A DNA stretch of 64,000 nt from CAITNM01 sp021298215 (lineage in GTDB: Bacteria > Pseudomonadota > Alphaproteobacteria > Paracaedibacterales > CAITNM01). The notes beneath the pieces were generated by a model. The model did no database searches and was not told where the DNA came from. It saw nothing but the letters and a program-made list of their open reading frames with translations. Positions 33,265 to 42,890 of the stretch are shown one piece after another. The position numbers were made by a program, and so were the translations under genes. The stretch spans positions 62,001-126,000 of the forward strand of contig JBKCOJ010000008.1 of assembly GCA_046309815.1 (NCBI GenBank), in the 5' to 3' direction. How positions within the stretch are numbered: the first letter of the stretch is position 1; each line of letters opens with the position of its first letter.

Positions 33265-35633
33265 TAATGTATTCTTGAATCTGTCAGTATTTCTTTTACG
33301 ATCTCACCATCATTAATGTAATCGTACACCTCATCAATGGTTTGCAGATGCTCCGCATGAGGGCGGCAGAACATAGCAAAGGTTTTTTCACTTTTTCGCC
33401 CTTGCATGAATTCTTTGTTGGCGGCATATAGTTCTTTTAACGGTTCAGGTTTTTTTTGAAGATGGTAAGTGGCAGCTAGTTGTACCAAGGCTTCTTCGCG
33501 TTCATCATGATCATCTTTACCCAGGATGGCCAGATAATCCTTTAAGCTTGTAATAAGGTGCTGGTAATCCTCTTGCTCATTATAAATTTCAATGATTTCT
33601 TTTAAGTTTTCTTTGCTGGGGTGATGACGCAGCCAATGAATGGCGGTATGAGGATCATTTTTTAAGTGATACGCTTTTGCAAGAATAGTGTAGGCTTGGT
33701 GTTTGTATTTTTCTTCAAATTTAGAGTGCGTGTTTATTAAAATATGAACGGCTTCTTCTGGCTTTGAGCGCTGTATATAGAGCTGAGCAATTTTTAGTTG
33801 ATATTCTGCTCGTTTGTTGATATTCGTGGTTTTTGTGGCGATTTCTGAGAGTAATTGTATAGCTTTGTCTAGTAAATCCAGTTTTTCATAGAGAGATGCT
33901 ACGTGCACAGCGATTGTTTCGTAGATGGAATAATGTACGATGATTTGCTTGTATTGGGTGAAAAGACCGATGACTTTTGTTGGTGATACGTCTGATGCAT
34001 TGGTTATAAAAAATTTCTCGAGATAACTGTTTAAAAGCTGATGGAATCCAAGTGCTACATCAAACTTTTTGAAGCGCGTTAATAAATCTTGTAAGAGTTC
34101 AATAATGGCTGGATAGTTTTGTTTCTTTTCTAATTGTTCGATAAGCTTTAGGCAAATTTTGACTTCTATATCGTGTCCTCGCGCTTGAGTGCGCAGAATA
34201 TCAAGTTCGGTAATAATTGAATCGACGGAATCACTGCCATGATCGTGAAAAAATGTTTCTAAACGTGCTTCGGTCACGTATTCAAAAGGCATTGGGTAAG
34301 GGGTTTCATTTTTTGCGATGGGCAGCAATAATTTGTAACCCTGCTCTCGGTCTTCAAGAGTAAATGTATACATAGCTTTGTAAAATGCCATGAGAGCTTG
34401 CGTACTTTCCGTTTGTGGGGCGATATCTTGCAAGATACGTTGTAAAAGTTTTATTTGGCGTGATTCAAATAGATACGGAATAAGTTTGATGAGAATATAC
34501 TCCCTTAAATTGACAGGGTAGTTTTTAAGAATGGTTACGTTATTTTCATCAAATAAAGCAGGTTTATCAAGCTGAGATTTAGATATGTTACGCCAGAGAT
34601 TAATCTCTGGCGTGTTTGGTAGAGGGGAAAGTGTTTCTAGGCTTTGTATGTATTTTTGGGATACGCATTGAGCCATTCCTAAAACAAGTTGATACGATAG
34701 AGATTTAGTAAAAGCAGGGCGTTCACGTCCTAAAAGGAGAATAGTCTGCATTGCTTCATCTCCCTCCGCAAGGGCTAATTCAACCCATGCTTGTCGTAGC
34801 AAATGCAAATGGCGCTGTTTTTTATCGTAAATAGCTTTTTCTGCTAAGGAATTTCGGAATGCATTGGTGAGAGTACCAGGCCTCATAAAAGTTATGTTTG
34901 GCGATGTGTCAACGCTTTTAAGTTCTTCTTGTGAATGTAGTAGAGGGTCTTTAATGGGGTAATAGGCGGCATCTTGGCCTTGCTTTTCGACAGATAGTTG
35001 ATCACTTTTTAAATATAAGCAGGCTCCCTGAACTGATTCGTAAACATCTGCATATCCATATTGAGCAGTATCAAGACCTGTATCAGGATGATCCGTTAGA
35101 AGAATGCTTAAATCTTCCTTAGTTGGCATAGTGAGTGTGATAAAAGAAGCATTGCCTACATTGATAATTCGAAATTGGCCGGCATTTTGGTGATCGAATG
35201 AAATTTGATTAGGATTCGGATTATCTTTTAAAAGATATTCCGAAACCATGTGAATAGCCCACCCTTTTTCAGTTTTGGTAACCATGGGCATCATTTCAGC
35301 AGGGACTTCAAAGGAGAGAATGGTGCAGGGCCTGGATGCTTGAATGTCTGTGGCTTGTTTAAGAGAGATAAATCCTGCGGGCAATTCTTCTATGGGAGGA
35401 ATGTTTATTTTTATGTCGGGTTTTTTAGTATCCCAAACGATATACCATCTATCCCTTAAAGAAAAAATGGCTAATTGAGTATTTTCGGTAGAGTTTAATT
35501 GTAGATATCCCGAGTTATTTATAGTAGCGCAGCTAATAGAGATTGGAGAGATGGAATCAGTCGCTAAAAGTGACTGAGCATAGCAAATGCTAAAAAGTAT
35601 AAAAAAAAGCTTGGCAACTGAAGAATGAATCAT
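33264..35633 (-). CDS. Secreted tetratricopeptide-repeat protein
   Basis: A 789-residue protein with a signal peptide (FILFSICYAQSLLA). Residues 30-230 form a beta-rich region resembling an AMIN-like or envelope-binding domain. From about 270 to the end come degenerate TPR helices, for example KAIQLLSEIATKTTNINKRAEYQLKIAQLYIQR in pieces and AVHILINTHSKFEEKYKHQAY. Large periplasmic TPR proteins of this design occur across alphaproteobacteria, some near motility or cell-division genes, without agreed function. It is monocistronic, convergent with rpsI and divergent from DUF4167. Confidence 0.75.
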   Translation of the reverse strand: MIHSSVAKLFFILFSICYAQSLLATDSISPISISCATINNSGYLQLNSTENTQLAIFSLRDRWYIVWDTKKPDIKINIPPIEELPAGFISLKQATDIQASRPCTILSFEVPAEMMPMVTKTEKGWAIHMVSEYLLKDNPNPNQISFDHQNAGQFRIINVGNASFITLTMPTKEDLSILLTDHPDTGLDTAQYGYADVYESVQGACLYLKSDQLSVEKQGQDAAYYPIKDPLLHSQEELKSVDTSPNITFMRPGTLTNAFRNSLAEKAIYDKKQRHLHLLRQAWVELALAEGDEAMQTILLLGRERPAFTKSLSYQLVLGMAQCVSQKYIQSLETLSPLPNTPEINLWRNISKSQLDKPALFDENNVTILKNYPVNLREYILIKLIPYLFESRQIKLLQRILQDIAPQTESTQALMAFYKAMYTFTLEDREQGYKLLLPIAKNETPYPMPFEYVTEARLETFFHDHGSDSVDSIITELDILRTQARGHDIEVKICLKLIEQLEKKQNYPAIIELLQDLLTRFKKFDVALGFHQLLNSYLEKFFITNASDVSPTKVIGLFTQYKQIIVHYSIYETIAVHVASLYEKLDLLDKAIQLLSEIATKTTNINKRAEYQLKIAQLYIQRSKPEEAVHILINTHSKFEEKYKHQAYTILAKAYHLKNDPHTAIHWLRHHPSKENLKEIIEIYNEQEDYQHLITSLKDYLAILGKDDHDEREEALVQLAATYHLQKKPEPLKELYAANKEFMQGRKSEKTFAMFCRPHAEHLQTIDEVYDYINDGEIVKEILTDSRIH

Positions 35634-35736
35634 TAATGTGTATATTGCGCGTGAGCGTAAATGTTAAATCGCATATTAAAAGTATAAGTGCGATTGTAAA
35701 TTTTTCCAAACGATATCAGTGGTTGTATAAGTAATA

Positions 35737-36186
35737 ATGAAAATGCATCATATGCGTAAGCCCAAAATGAGAGGGCGTTCTTCAAGACCTTTATCAGGTC
35801 ACCAAGATCATAAACAGTACTCAGAAACAAATGACGTTGGTCGAATTGATTCGAGATGTCGTCATAACGTGCAGTACCTTAAGCAGTTTGTTGATAAATT
35901 TAATAATTTTGCTCGTGAATCTATAGCCTCCGGTGATAGAATAGCAGCAGAAAGCTTTTACCAGCATGCGGATCACTATCAACGCATTTTAAATGAGCGC
36001 CTACAAGATCGGCTTGCGGTTGAAAAAGCACAACGCGAGGTTGAGGGAGTTCAAGATGAATCCAGAAATGTTTACCCAATCGATGCAGCAAACGTTGCAA
36101 ACAGCTCAAACGTTAGCGGCGACGAAGAAAAACCAGCAGCTAAGCCCGTGGCACGTTCTGGCCGCGCTGCTAGAGTCGTCGAATGA
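35737..36186 (+). CDS. DUF4167 domain protein
   Basis: A 149-residue basic protein. Residues 40-90 (VQYLKQFVDKFNNFARESIASGDRIAAESFYQHADHYQRI, in parts) match the DUF4167 core found next to clpB in many alphaproteobacteria. The N-terminus is Arg/Lys/His-rich (RKPKMRGRSSRP), as usual for the family, perhaps nucleic-acid binding. The C-terminal tail is low-complexity and acidic, then basic. The last 131 bases are also coding for ClpB in another frame. Function is not known. A promoter is not evident in the 103-base gap to the divergent TPR gene. Confidence 0.85.
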   Translation: MKMHHMRKPKMRGRSSRPLSGHQDHKQYSETNDVGRIDSRCRHNVQYLKQFVDKFNNFARESIASGDRIAAESFYQHADHYQRILNERLQDRLAVEKAQREVEGVQDESRNVYPIDAANVANSSNVSGDEEKPAAKPVARSGRAARVVE

Positions 36187-38650
36187 TTTAGGGGCAAGAC
36201 TCCTTGAAAAATTAGGGGTTAATCTTATCGTTTTAAAAAATGCATGCGCTCAGGAAATTGAGCGTCTTCCAAAAGTTGAAGGTGCCGCTGAGCAGATGTA
36301 TTTATCGCGTGAGTTGATTCAAGTGTTAGAAACAGCTCAAAACAATTCGAAAAAAATTCAAGATACATATACCGGCGTTGATATGGTGATGCTGGCGCTA
36401 AGTGCGACCTCACCTTTCAGAGAATTTTTTGAAAAGCATGGTATTTCTTCATCAAAACTTAATTCAGTTATTAATGAAATGCGAAAGGGCCAACGTATGG
36501 ATACGCAAACAGCTGATGAAAACTTAGAAGCACTTGAAAAGTATGCGAGGGATCTAACAGATGTAGCGAAAAAAGGAAAGCTAGATCCGGTGATTGGGCG
36601 TGATGAAGAGATTCGCCGCACGATTCAGGTTTTAACGCGTCGCACAAAAAATAATCCGGTTTTAATTGGTGAGCCTGGTGTTGGTAAAACAGCGATTGCA
36701 GAAGGTCTTGCCTTGCGGATTGTAAATGGTGATGTGCCCGAATCCATGAAAAATACGCGTTTAATGGCTCTAGATTTAGGGGCTTTACTTGCAGGTGCAA
36801 AATTTCGTGGAGAGTTTGAAGAGCGGCTGAAGGCCGTTTTAAATGAAATTACGAAAGCAGAAGGCGAAGTAATTTTATTTATTGATGAATTGCATACGCT
36901 GGTAGGAGCTGGAAAAACGGACGGAGCCATGGATGCTTCGAATATGTTAAAACCTGCGCTGGCTAGGGGTGAGCTGCATTGTATTGGGGCGACAACGCTT
37001 GATGAGTATCGTTTGCATATCGAAAAAGATCCAGCACTTGCAAGGCGCTTTCAGCCGGTGATGGTTGAAGAACCAAGCGTTGAGGATAGCATTTCGATTT
37101 TGCGCGGGCTTAAAGAGAAATACGAATTACACCATGGTATTCGCATTAGTGATAGTGCGATTGTGGCGTCTTGTACCTATTCGAATCGGTATATTAGTGA
37201 TCGTTTTTTGCCGGATAAAGCGATTGATCTAATGGATGAGGCTGCTAGTCGACTACGCATGATTGTAGATTCTAAGCCAGAAGACATTGATGAATTGGAT
37301 AGACGCATTATTCAATTAAAGATTGAGCGAGAGGCCTTAAAAAAGGAGACAGATGAGGCATCAAAAGATCGTCTTGAAAAGTTAGAAAAAGAGCTTGCCG
37401 ATTTGGAAGAAAAATCTCGAGTTCTCTCGGATGCATGGCAAAAGGATAAGAAATCTATTGCTGAAATAAGACATTTAAAAGCAGAGATTGATAGATTGAA
37501 ATCGGATGCAGAAGTCGCTCAGCGCCGTGGTGATTTAGGTAAGGCCAGTGAAATCATGTATGGTAAGCTGCCAACTCTGGAAGCAAAGCTTGAAGAAAGT
37601 TCTCAAAAGAGTGATAAAAGTGCGGGTGTGCAAGAGCAAATTACGGCAGAAGATATTGCTCTTGTGGTCTCGCGCTGGACCGGTATCCCAGTTGAAAAGA
37701 TGCTGGAGAGCGAAAAATCAAAGCTTTTAAAAATTGAAGAGCATATCCATGCGCGAGTAATTGGACAAAATGAAGCGATTACAGCGATTGCAAACGCAAT
37801 ACGGCGATCAAGAGCGGGGCTTCAAGACCCAAATCGTCCGATGGGTTCGTTCTTATTTTTAGGACCTACGGGTGTTGGTAAGACAGAAGTTTGTAAAGCG
37901 TTGGCAGAATTTTTATTTGATGATGAAGCAAGCATGGTGCGCATTGATATGTCGGAATACATGGAAAAGCATAGTGTCGCAAGGCTGATTGGCGCACCTC
38001 CTGGGTATGTTGGGTATGAGCAAGGTGGTGAGTTAACAGAGAGTATACGTCGTCGCCCTTATGCCGTGATTTTGTTCGATGAAGTAGAAAAAGCGCATCG
38101 CGATGTTTTCAATTTACTGCTGCAAGTACTAGATGATGGGCGTTTGACGGATTCGCAAGGACATACGGTTGATTTTAAAAATACAATTATCATTTTAACG
38201 TCAAATCTTGGATCAGAGGCGCTTGCCCATCAGCCAGAAGATGAAACAGTAATTATTCCAAAAGTGCGTGATCAAGTGATGCATACAGTCCGTGAAGAGT
38301 TTCGTCCTGAATTTTTGAATCGCTTAGATGAGATGCTAATTTTTAATCGGTTGCAAAAAGCTGACATGGTGAAGATTGTTGAAATTCAACTGAAGCAGCT
38401 CGCAAAAAGATTAGAAGATAAAAAGCTTACTCTAACTTGGGATGAGAAGGCCGCAGCAATGTTGGCAGATTTGGGGTATGATCCTGTGTATGGTGCGCGT
38501 CCTTTAAAACGCGTTATACAACGATTGGTGCAAGATCCTTTAGCCCTAAAGATTTTAGAAGGAACAGTGAAGGTGGGCGAACAGTTGATTTTAACACAAA
38601 AGAATGATGCACTAGAGATAAAATCAACATTGGCACAAAAGGTTGCTTAA
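36056..38650 (+). CDS. clpB: ATP-dependent chaperone ClpB
   Basis: A Hsp100 disaggregase of 864 residues from the ATG at 36056 (GGGAG 7-8 bases before it), which begins MNPEMFTQSMQQTLQ; the longer frame from 35993 is only DUF4167 overlap. It has the Clp N-domain (1-145), NBD1 with Walker A GEPGVGKTAIAEG and Walker B VILFIDELHTLVGAG, a coiled-coil M-domain (about 400-520), and NBD2 with GPTGVGKTE, ILFDEVEKAH, and YGARPLKRVIQ sensor-2. It works with DnaK to dissolve protein aggregates. Its stop overlaps the next ATG (TAATG). Confidence 0.96.
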   Translation: MNPEMFTQSMQQTLQTAQTLAATKKNQQLSPWHVLAALLESSNDLGARLLEKLGVNLIVLKNACAQEIERLPKVEGAAEQMYLSRELIQVLETAQNNSKKIQDTYTGVDMVMLALSATSPFREFFEKHGISSSKLNSVINEMRKGQRMDTQTADENLEALEKYARDLTDVAKKGKLDPVIGRDEEIRRTIQVLTRRTKNNPVLIGEPGVGKTAIAEGLALRIVNGDVPESMKNTRLMALDLGALLAGAKFRGEFEERLKAVLNEITKAEGEVILFIDELHTLVGAGKTDGAMDASNMLKPALARGELHCIGATTLDEYRLHIEKDPALARRFQPVMVEEPSVEDSISILRGLKEKYELHHGIRISDSAIVASCTYSNRYISDRFLPDKAIDLMDEAASRLRMIVDSKPEDIDELDRRIIQLKIEREALKKETDEASKDRLEKLEKELADLEEKSRVLSDAWQKDKKSIAEIRHLKAEIDRLKSDAEVAQRRGDLGKASEIMYGKLPTLEAKLEESSQKSDKSAGVQEQITAEDIALVVSRWTGIPVEKMLESEKSKLLKIEEHIHARVIGQNEAITAIANAIRRSRAGLQDPNRPMGSFLFLGPTGVGKTEVCKALAEFLFDDEASMVRIDMSEYMEKHSVARLIGAPPGYVGYEQGGELTESIRRRPYAVILFDEVEKAHRDVFNLLLQVLDDGRLTDSQGHTVDFKNTIIILTSNLGSEALAHQPEDETVIIPKVRDQVMHTVREEFRPEFLNRLDEMLIFNRLQKADMVKIVEIQLKQLAKRLEDKKLTLTWDEKAAAMLADLGYDPVYGARPLKRVIQRLVQDPLALKILEGTVKVGEQLILTQKNDALEIKSTLAQKVA

Positions 38651-39678
38651 TGAAAAATTATTTGATGTTTTTAGGACTAATTGGCGTGTTTTTATTGGGC
38701 ATAGCTTTGCATAGCCTTGGCACTATTTTGGTTCCATTTATTGCCGGACTTATAGGCGCTTATATATTAAATCGCCCTGTTACTGCGCTTGAGAATTTAA
38801 AAGTTCCAAGAGGATTTGGATCATTATTGATGATTTTAACAGTGCTTTTGGCGCTGGGCTTATTGATGATGGTAGCGGTGCCATTTTTGCAAAAAGAATT
38901 CATTCTTTTATCAAGGAACATGCCTGCTCTCGTACAACATTTTTATAGTCTGACTAATCCATTGCTAGACTTTGTGACCGAGCGTTTACCGCCAGAAGAC
39001 ATTGTAAAAATTAAAGCACAGATTAGCGATCAATTTGGCAGCATTATGACGTGGATGGTGCAATTTATTCTTAATATTTTAAGCAACGGTCTGGCTCTAG
39101 CAAACGTTGTGTCGTTGGTTATATTAACCCCTGTGGTGATGTTTTATATTCTTAAAGATTGGCCGAAATTTGTTGGGATTGTGCAATCATTATTACCTAA
39201 AAAAAATGCAGCGAAAATGGTGCATTATGGGCAGGTGATTGATCAGAATTTGGCAAGCTATGCAAAAGGGCAGATGCTAGTTTGTCTGATTTTGGCGGTT
39301 TTATATTCTATTGGATTAACGGTTGTAGGGCTTAAGAACGCAGTATTTGTGGGGATTTTTACAGGTTGTATTTCCTTTATTCCGTATGTGGGGGCGTTAA
39401 TTGGATTTTTGGTAAGCACGCTTATTCACTTGAGTGGGCATGATACATGGAATCCACTAATTTCCATTGGATTGGTGTTTCTAATTGTGCAGGCGATTGA
39501 GGGTAATTTTTTAACTCCTCGATTTGTTGGCGGACGCATAGGCGTGCCACCGGTTTGGATTTTGTTTAGTTTGCTTGCATGTGCTACCTGGTTTGGATTT
39601 TTTGGTATTGTGCTAGCGCTGCCCACAGCGGCGATTATTAGCACGGTTGTGCGCGCGCTGTGGAAAGAGATTAAGTAG
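38650..39678 (+). CDS. AI-2E/PerM-family permease
   Basis: A 342-residue membrane protein with seven to eight hydrophobic segments and the family pattern of the AI-2 exporter/PerM group: VVSLVILTPVVMFYILKDW, GQMLVCLILAVLYSIGL, FIPYVGALIGFL, and EGNFLTPRFVGGRIGVPPVWILFSLLA in pieces. Proposed activities include efflux of autoinducer or Na+(Li+)/H+ antiport; there is no reason here to prefer one. The start ATG overlaps the clpB stop. The downstream kinase-like gene starts directly after its stop, so all three may be cotranscribed. Confidence 0.88.
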   Translation: MKNYLMFLGLIGVFLLGIALHSLGTILVPFIAGLIGAYILNRPVTALENLKVPRGFGSLLMILTVLLALGLLMMVAVPFLQKEFILLSRNMPALVQHFYSLTNPLLDFVTERLPPEDIVKIKAQISDQFGSIMTWMVQFILNILSNGLALANVVSLVILTPVVMFYILKDWPKFVGIVQSLLPKKNAAKMVHYGQVIDQNLASYAKGQMLVCLILAVLYSIGLTVVGLKNAVFVGIFTGCISFIPYVGALIGFLVSTLIHLSGHDTWNPLISIGLVFLIVQAIEGNFLTPRFVGGRIGVPPVWILFSLLACATWFGFFGIVLALPTAAIISTVVRALWKEIK

Positions 39679-40224
39679 GTGGAAAAGCACTACATACTTT
39701 ACTTAATCGGTACACCAGGAACAGGTAAATATACAATTAGTCAAGAATTAGCAAAATCAGGTTATGTGGTTTGTGATAATCAATTAATCAATAATGTTAT
39801 TTTCACGTTAGGCCAATATGATGGCTTTGTTCCCATTCCTGACTCAGCTTGGGCGGCCATTCGAAAAATAAGAGATATCGCGATCAATTTTATTGAAGAT
39901 CAGATTGATAAAAATTATGTGCTTACAAATGTACTTTCTGAATCAATTGGTGACCGTAAGATTTATGAGCAAGTCGAAAAAATGGCAGCAAATCGAGGAG
40001 CTGTGTTTGTGCCAGTGAAGTTACTTATTTCAAAGGAAGAAAATTTAAAAAGGGTAGTTCAACTGTCTCGAAAAGAAAGATGGAAAACAATAAATCCCAA
40101 AGATATTGAATTAGAATTACCACTTATTACTATTTCGCATTCGAATTATTTAGAAATGGATGTGACTAATATGTCGGTGCCTAAAGCTGCAAAGAAAATT
40201 TTAGAACATGTGGCTTCTCTATAG
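39679..40224 (+). CDS. P-loop kinase-like protein
   Basis: A 181-residue protein starting with GTG at 39679, immediately after the permease stop. The Walker A loop is GTPGTGKYT (residues 11-19), followed by a strand-helix order like shikimate or adenylate kinase. An NVLSES segment and an arginine-containing KRVVQLSRKERWKTINP stretch could be a lid. I cannot name a substrate. The gene shares its direction and spacing with the clpB unit but is not a usual member of it. Confidence 0.7.
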   Translation: MEKHYILYLIGTPGTGKYTISQELAKSGYVVCDNQLINNVIFTLGQYDGFVPIPDSAWAAIRKIRDIAINFIEDQIDKNYVLTNVLSESIGDRKIYEQVEKMAANRGAVFVPVKLLISKEENLKRVVQLSRKERWKTINPKDIELELPLITISHSNYLEMDVTNMSVPKAAKKILEHVASL

Positions 40225-40298
40225 GTTTAGTTTCACTTTCAAAAAAAGATACAAATTACATAGATTTTTTCTTAAATTAATTTAAAATATTCTTTTTG

Positions 40299-40802
40299 AT
40301 GTTTTTAAGAGAAAAATTTTTGAGCGTGGCTATAAGATTAAAGTGCAGTGTGTTGCTTGTATTAACGCAGATGGCAATAGTTAACCCAAGTGATATTGAG
40401 AAAGAGGCAGATACCGGAAAAATAAAATTAAATGCTGATTTTGATTTATCAAGACAAGATTGCGGGACTGATACATCATCTTTCAGTGTTACTACTTTTA
40501 AAGAAAATTTTTCTCCTGATATGTCATTGCCAAATTTTGAAACGACTCCTCAACAAGTAAGTAAGAGAGCGAAATTATCATTAGAAGTATCCAAAGAATT
40601 ATTAGGATCGATACTGTTGAGTCCTATACCATTTAGTCCTGTGCCATTTAATTCTCCAGAAGACAGAGATATTAGAAGGTTATCAATTTCCACAGAGAAA
40701 ATAGCGTTAAAAGACGCTAGCAACAATTCTTTGAGAAGAAAAAGAAAATCAGAAACTTCCGGTTTTAGGTTTGTTGATAAAGCTTTTAACGCTGAAGAAT
40801 AA
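40299..40802 (+). CDS. Hypothetical secreted protein
   Basis: A 167-residue protein from ATG 40299 with a leader-like hydrophobic stretch (LKCSVLLVLTQMAIV). The mature part is Ser/Thr/Lys/Pro-rich (TDTSSFSVTTFKENFSP, LLSPIPFSPVPFNSP), without predicted fold or known motif, and ends in a basic block (RRKRKSE) and acidic tail. It has no close partner; it is convergent with the MerR gene, 12 bases apart. Possibly a species-specific secreted factor. Coding status is less certain than for neighbours. Confidence 0.5.
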   Translation: MFLREKFLSVAIRLKCSVLLVLTQMAIVNPSDIEKEADTGKIKLNADFDLSRQDCGTDTSSFSVTTFKENFSPDMSLPNFETTPQQVSKRAKLSLEVSKELLGSILLSPIPFSPVPFNSPEDRDIRRLSISTEKIALKDASNNSLRRKRKSETSGFRFVDKAFNAEE

Positions 40803-40814
40803 ATGTTTTAACTA

Positions 40815-41750
40815 TTATAATGTTTTTAGCCATTTTTTTGCTGCTTGGCTGATGGTTACATCAGTTAATGCCATTTTTATAAGGTCAGTTTTGCGATCAA
40901 CGTCTTCGCCGTACATATCGTCCAAGGCTTGGTTCCAGTTGTTTAATACGTTTGCGTCAGTAGCTTTTCCGACTTGAGCGAGGATGTTATAAAGGCGTTG
41001 TCGCCAATAGGCGTCCATGGCCTTTTCGAGCCAAACCATAATTTCTGGTGTTAAACCACCGCTTTCCTCTAGCCCTTTTCCTTCACCAAAACCTTTTTCA
41101 AATTTTTTGGTGCGTAGGTGTGCATATTTTTTCCCGTATAGTTCATTAATTTGGTGCATGTAGTTTTTGGCAATATTGATGCTGATGTCAGATTTTGGAT
41201 CGCACGTGATGTTTGCGTGCATTTGTTCGACTAGATCTTCCAAATTTTTTTGAATTTTAGCTTTTTGCTCAGGGTGGGCATGTAGCTCTGATTGAAAATC
41301 TGCATATTGTTTTAGCTCGTTGGGAGTGAAGATTTCTTTTACCCAAGATTGTTCAAGTTGTTGTGTCATCTGATATACCTCTATCGATTTGATAATTGTT
41401 TTCCATGGCACAGATTTATCAGTGCGGCATTCGGCGATGATGTTTTGTAGTGTGTTGCTGGCTTCAATAAGGGTGGCTGCTTTTTTTTGCAAAAGTTGGG
41501 ATTGCACTAAAAAGTGATCTAATACATCTGCATTATTTGTAAGCAGCGACTTAATTTGAAACAAATCAAACCCAAAAAACTTTAGAGCCAGAATTTGCTG
41601 TAGCTTTAATAAATCTGGTTCGGAGTACAGGCGATATCCGTTATCTAGGCGAAGACTTGGCTTTAACAACGCAATTTTGTCGTAATAGTGCAGGGTTTGC
41701 ACCGATACATGCGTGAGTTTGCTTAGTTCTTTTACATACCAACGGGTCAT
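40815..41750 (-). CDS. MerR-family regulator with TipAS-like domain
   Basis: A 311-residue transcription factor; the ATG at 41750 is well placed behind AAGGAGGAAC. Residues 1-75 are a MerR winged helix with YVKELSKLTHVSVQTLHYYDKIALLKPSLR and NGYRLYSEPDLLKLQQIL. A dimerisation coiled coil follows. The C-terminal half resembles the TipAS antibiotic-recognition domain (EQSWVKEIFTPNELKQYADF). In other bacteria such proteins sense thiopeptides or other drugs. The next gene upstream encodes AlaX on the same strand, 71 bases away, possibly in one unit. Confidence 0.87.
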   Translation of the reverse strand: MTRWYVKELSKLTHVSVQTLHYYDKIALLKPSLRLDNGYRLYSEPDLLKLQQILALKFFGFDLFQIKSLLTNNADVLDHFLVQSQLLQKKAATLIEASNTLQNIIAECRTDKSVPWKTIIKSIEVYQMTQQLEQSWVKEIFTPNELKQYADFQSELHAHPEQKAKIQKNLEDLVEQMHANITCDPKSDISINIAKNYMHQINELYGKKYAHLRTKKFEKGFGEGKGLEESGGLTPEIMVWLEKAMDAYWRQRLYNILAQVGKATDANVLNNWNQALDDMYGEDVDRKTDLIKMALTDVTISQAAKKWLKTL

Positions 41751-41820
41751 AACGTTCCTCCTTAATATTGACGATAAGGGATATAGCAACTATAGGCTCA
41801 AGAGGTTTTTTTGAAAAATT

Positions 41821-42453
41821 TTAGACAAGATAAATTTCAATGCGTTCAATAGATTTTCCGGGGTGAGAGCGCTTTAGGGTAATAAAGCCAACCTCGCCGG
41901 TTGATTTTACATGGGTACCGCCGCAGGGAACTTCGGCAAAGCCATCGATTTTCCAGAAACGGCGTTGAGTGGCAACATCGGTAAAGCCGGTGTGGATAGG
42001 AAGATCAGCATCGATGATGGCATTGTATTTTTCAAGAATGGCATCAAAGATGCCGGAAATATTGGTATCTGAGATAAAATCAATGCGAGATTTGGATTCG
42101 GCAATATGGGCGCCAACTTTTTCAAAGCCAAAGTGTTGCGTGACAATTTCAAGCACAAGTTCAGCGGCAAAGTGTAATCGCATAAGTCTATGGCGGCGCG
42201 GCCAATCGATCTTCATGGTAACGTGATCGCCGACGGTGATGCTGTGATCATCAGGCAGCGTATAGATAATAAGATTATTTTCCATTTTGGAATCGAGAAT
42301 GGGCATGTCGTTAATGGTGGCTTTATCACTTTCTTGTCCTCCGGAAAAAGAGAACGCGATCGTTTCCGCAAACGTCACTTGATTGCCTGAAACCGCCGCC
42401 ACCGTTGTTTCAAGAGAGTGTTGATAAGGATTATCCCAGAAGACTTTTTGCAT
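41821..42453 (-). CDS. alaX: Alanyl-tRNA editing protein AlaX
   Basis: A 210-residue stand-alone editing domain related to the second half of AlaRS. It hydrolyses Ser-tRNA(Ala) or Gly-tRNA(Ala). Motifs are SFSGGQESD, RLMRLHFAAELVLEIV and PCGGTHVKSTGEVG. The CxxxH zinc pair (Cys177, His181) is intact, but the first pair, HxxxH in AlaRS, is H94-F-A-A-E98. This replacement may still bind zinc via Glu, or mark a subfamily. It lies upstream of the MerR gene and convergent with nothing. Confidence 0.88.
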   Translation of the reverse strand: MQKVFWDNPYQHSLETTVAAVSGNQVTFAETIAFSFSGGQESDKATINDMPILDSKMENNLIIYTLPDDHSITVGDHVTMKIDWPRRHRLMRLHFAAELVLEIVTQHFGFEKVGAHIAESKSRIDFISDTNISGIFDAILEKYNAIIDADLPIHTGFTDVATQRRFWKIDGFAEVPCGGTHVKSTGEVGFITLKRSHPGKSIERIEIYLV

Positions 42454-42549
42454 ATTTTATATGTTGGTTCGGCGAGCAGGAAAAATTTATTGTACAGTAT
42501 TCTGCTCAAAAATATAGTTATTATTCAGCAGAATGTTTGTGGATTTGGC

Positions 42550-42831
42550 TTAGGGTTGAGCGCTATCTAATCCTCTACTCTCAGCATCCGAAGCATTTAC
42601 ATTTGTTGCTCTACTCGAGGAGGGTGCTCTAAAATTGGTAATCCCGTGGTGGGTGGCTTCGGAGGAGAAGCTAAATCTCCCCCAAGTTATATCTGAAATA
42701 TAGATATTACCAGAGGATTCTAGTCTACGAATTCTCGTTTCAGTTTGAGCTCCTTCATCAAGCCTCTCTGCTCCATGTATTTGAGTGGTTGCGCAACAAA
42801 TAGTAAAAAATGTAAACCATTTTTTGAACAT
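42550..42831 (-). CDS. Small hypothetical secreted protein
   Basis: A 93-residue frame with a clear signal peptide (MFKKWFTFFTICCATTQIHGA) and a Ser/Arg/Asn-rich mature part of about 70 residues (SSGNIYISDITWGRFSFSSE). No family is recognised and no ribosome site is clear, only an AT-rich leader. The signal peptide makes it more likely real than a chance frame. It sits alone between alr and alaX. Confidence 0.5.
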   Translation of the reverse strand: MFKKWFTFFTICCATTQIHGAERLDEGAQTETRIRRLESSGNIYISDITWGRFSFSSEATHHGITNFRAPSSSRATNVNASDAESRGLDSAQP

Positions 42832-42890
42832 AAAAAACTTTATTTAATTTTATTAATAATTTAGTATACATAAATAATTTTACTTTTTTA

